Positions 39,183 through 40,790 of a stretch of 40,790 bases of DNA are shown here, in pieces. The notes under the pieces were generated by a model. That model saw only the letters and a program-made list of their open reading frames with translations, ran no database searches and was not told the origin of the DNA. The translations under genes and the position numbers were made by a program. The DNA comes from an uncultured Pseudomonadota bacterium. Its GTDB lineage: Bacteria > Pseudomonadota > Gammaproteobacteria > Burkholderiales > Eutrophovitaceae. The stretch spans positions 1-40,790 of the forward strand of contig CALJLA010000059.1 in the NCBI GenBank assembly GCA_937983055.1, in the 5' to 3' direction. Position 1 is the first letter of the stretch. Each line of letters starts with the position of its first letter.

Positions 39183-40422
39183 AGCGCAGGGCTTCCGCAG
39201 GATGGGTGTTGGCCGCCCGCAGGCTCGGATACAGCGTCGCCAGCAGGCTGAGCGCGAACGACACCACTGCGATGACCAGCACATCGTCGAGTTGCAGGTC
39301 GGATGGCAGGTCGCTGATGTAGTAAACATCCTTCGCCAGGAACTGGATGCCGAGCGCACGCTCGATCGCCGGCACGATCACCTCGACATTGGCCGCGACC
39401 ACCGTCCCCAGGCCCACGCCGACCAGCGTGCCAACCAGGCCGATCAGCGCGCCCTGGATAACGAAGATCCGCATGATCTCCCCCGGCGCCGCGCCCAGTG
39501 TGCGCAGGATGGCGATGTCGGCGCGCTTGTCGGTGACCGCCATTACCAGGGTCGACACGATGTTGAAAGCGGCGACCGCGACGATCAGCAGCAGAATGAT
39601 GAACATTACGCGCTTCTCGATCTGCACCGCGCGGAAGAAGTTGGCGTGACTGCGCGTCCAGTCGGTGACGTAGACCGCATCGCTCAGGTTCGCCGCAAGG
39701 GACTGCGCCACCCGGGGCGCGGCGAACAGCTCCTTCAGCTTGAGCCGCACGCCTGTGACTCCCTGCTCCATGCGGTAGAGCTTCTGCGCGTCCTCAAGAT
39801 GGATGAAGGCGAGTCCGGCGTCGTACTCGTACATGCCTACCTCGAAGATCCCGGACACGGTGAACTGGCGCAGCCGCGGGAGAATGCCGGCCGGCGTCAC
39901 CTGTCCCTGCGGCGCGATCAGCACGATGCGATCGCCCTGCCTTGCGCCCAGGGACAGTGCCAGTTCGTTGCCGAGCACGATGCGAAACGCGCCCGCCTCG
40001 AGGTCGCTCAGCCGCCCGCTGCGCATATGACGGTCGATATCCGCGACCGAGTCTTCCAGCACCGGCAGGATGCCCCGCACGATCGTCCCCTGCACGCTGC
40101 GCCGGTGCGACAGCAGCCCCTGCGCCATCACGTAGGGTGCCGCCGCGGTCACCTCGGGATTCGCCAGCACCTGCTCGGCGACCTGCTGCCAGCCCTCGAG
40201 CGGCTGGCCGAGGCCCACCACCTGCACATGCGACGCCACCCCCAGAATCCGGGTGCGCAGCTCCTTCTGGAACCCGTTCATCACCGACAGCACGACGATC
40301 AGCGCAGCCACCCCGAGCGCGATGCCGAGCATCGACGTGATCGAGATAAAGGAGATGAAATGGTTACGGCGTTTGGTCCGCGTGTAGCGCAGACCGACGA
40401 AGAGTTCGTAGGGTTTTAGCAT
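39175..40422 (-). CDS. lolC: Lipoprotein-releasing ABC transporter permease LolC/LolE
   Basis: The membrane subunit of the LolCDE lipoprotein exporter, 415 aa. It opens with YELFVGLRYTRTKRRNHFIS and the first helix (ITSMLGIALGVAALIVVLSV). A large periplasmic domain (about 50-265) follows, then three C-terminal helices (VMFIILLLIVAVAAFNIVST; IFVIQGALIGLVGTLVGVGL; VLVIAVVSFALSLLATLYPS). It ends with SLRAANTHPAEALRYE, the FtsX-type coupling end. A single permease gene precedes lolD here, and such genomes often use one LolC/E-type (LolF) permease as a homodimer; the symbol is therefore approximate. It is divergent from the RpfE-like gene at 40509. Confidence 0.94.
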   Translation of the reverse strand: MLKPYELFVGLRYTRTKRRNHFISFISITSMLGIALGVAALIVVLSVMNGFQKELRTRILGVASHVQVVGLGQPLEGWQQVAEQVLANPEVTAAAPYVMAQGLLSHRRSVQGTIVRGILPVLEDSVADIDRHMRSGRLSDLEAGAFRIVLGNELALSLGARQGDRIVLIAPQGQVTPAGILPRLRQFTVSGIFEVGMYEYDAGLAFIHLEDAQKLYRMEQGVTGVRLKLKELFAAPRVAQSLAANLSDAVYVTDWTRSHANFFRAVQIEKRVMFIILLLIVAVAAFNIVSTLVMAVTDKRADIAILRTLGAAPGEIMRIFVIQGALIGLVGTLVGVGLGTVVAANVEVIVPAIERALGIQFLAKDVYYISDLPSDLQLDDVLVIAVVSFALSLLATLYPSLRAANTHPAEALRYE

Positions 40423-40508
40423 CGCCTGTCGGATTTTTGCGCCCCGCAGTCTGCCATATTCGTTCGCGCGTTGCGCTTGAAACCTGCGTGCTAAACTCGG
40501 CTCGGATC

Positions 40509-40790
40509 ATGGCAGCAGTGAAGACGCTCACGCTGGTCGCGCCAAACCTGCCGCGGCTGCTCGGCCCCACGGCCGCGGCGCGCCCCGCCACACTCCAGCG
40601 CTTCTGCCGGCGCGCAGAATCCGCCTTCCTGGCGGAGATGTCGCTTTCCGCCTGGTACTGCCGGCGTTTCGGAGTCGCACGCCAGGCGGACTGGCCGGTG
40701 GCGCCGCTGCTGGCCGCGGCGGCAGGTCACGCTACCGGTTACTGGCTGTGCGCCGATCCTGCCAGCCTTGCTGCCGACCGCGACCGGGTG
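40509..40790 (+). CDS. RpfE-like/phosphoglycerate-mutase-family protein, N-terminal part
   Basis: The first 94 codons of a gene cut by the window end. It starts MAAVKTLTLVAPNLPRLLGP. It continues with SLSAWYCRRFGVARQADWPV and then GYWLCADPASLAADRDRV, where the frame is still open. This pattern (a DWPVAP block, then YWL-ADP-L-DRDR) matches the proteobacterial RpfE-type regulatory or cofactor-independent phosphoglycerate-mutase-like family as I remember it. The biochemical role is not clear. It is divergent from lolC/E with an 86-bp gap that contains TAAACT as a possible -10. Confidence 0.7.
   Translation, partial: MAAVKTLTLVAPNLPRLLGPTAAARPATLQRFCRRAESAFLAEMSLSAWYCRRFGVARQADWPVAPLLAAAAGHATGYWLCADPASLAADRDRV

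Overview
The window looks like chromosomal core DNA from a betaproteobacterium. The evidence is the signature of the partial 16S rRNA, high GC content, the gene block thrS-infC-rpmI-rplT-pheS-pheT-ihfA-merR-tRNA-Pro, and the neighbouring surE-pcm-nlpD-rpoS stress block. I could not run a database search, so the placement rests on recognising families and gene order. There is no insertion sequence, prophage, CRISPR array or integrase. The content is almost entirely conserved housekeeping and stress genes.

Layout. 1-1180 (minus): 5' half of a 16S rRNA gene, its leader with a boxA-like element, and an initiator tRNA-fMet just upstream, all downstream of a promoter with a GC-rich discriminator. 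1181-6061 (minus): a ParA-type ATPase gene with a one-base deletion in its Walker A codons, the condensin partners scpB and scpA, and clpB with a good sigma-32-type promoter. 6213-7992 (plus): a small periplasmic c-type heme protein and nadC. 8072-12905 (minus): alaC, a GNAT enzyme, hom, thrC and a methyltransferase, tightly packed and probably one amino-acid operon. 12998-13792: an Mth938-domain protein and an orphan response-regulator receiver, convergent.

14041-21744: a histone-deacetylase-family enzyme (minus) divergent from a Pat/PatZ-type protein acetyltransferase (plus), which forms a candidate reversible-acetylation pair. It is followed by a moxR, DUF58, transglutaminase cluster. 21767-25291 (minus): surE-pcm-nlpD-rpoS with every junction overlapping by four bases. 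25418-33098 (minus): a translation super-cluster from tRNA-Val through thrS, infC (probable ATA start), rpmI, rplT, pheS, pheT, ihfA and merR to tRNA-Pro. It carries a terminator between tRNA-Val and thrS and another between rplT and pheS. 33153-37684 (minus): relA and comEC. 37823-40790: a 3-methyladenine DNA glycosylase (plus), lolD and lolC/E (minus), and the start of an RpfE-like gene (plus, cut by the window end).

Functionally the region concentrates growth-rate and stress control: rRNA and tRNA genes with stringent-looking promoters, RelA, RpoS, ClpB and translation factors. I did not find a clearly new multi-gene system. The best leads are the deacetylase/acetyltransferase pair, the cysteine-rich insertion in threonine synthase, initiator tRNA as the apparent first gene of an rRNA transcript, and the broken ParA gene.
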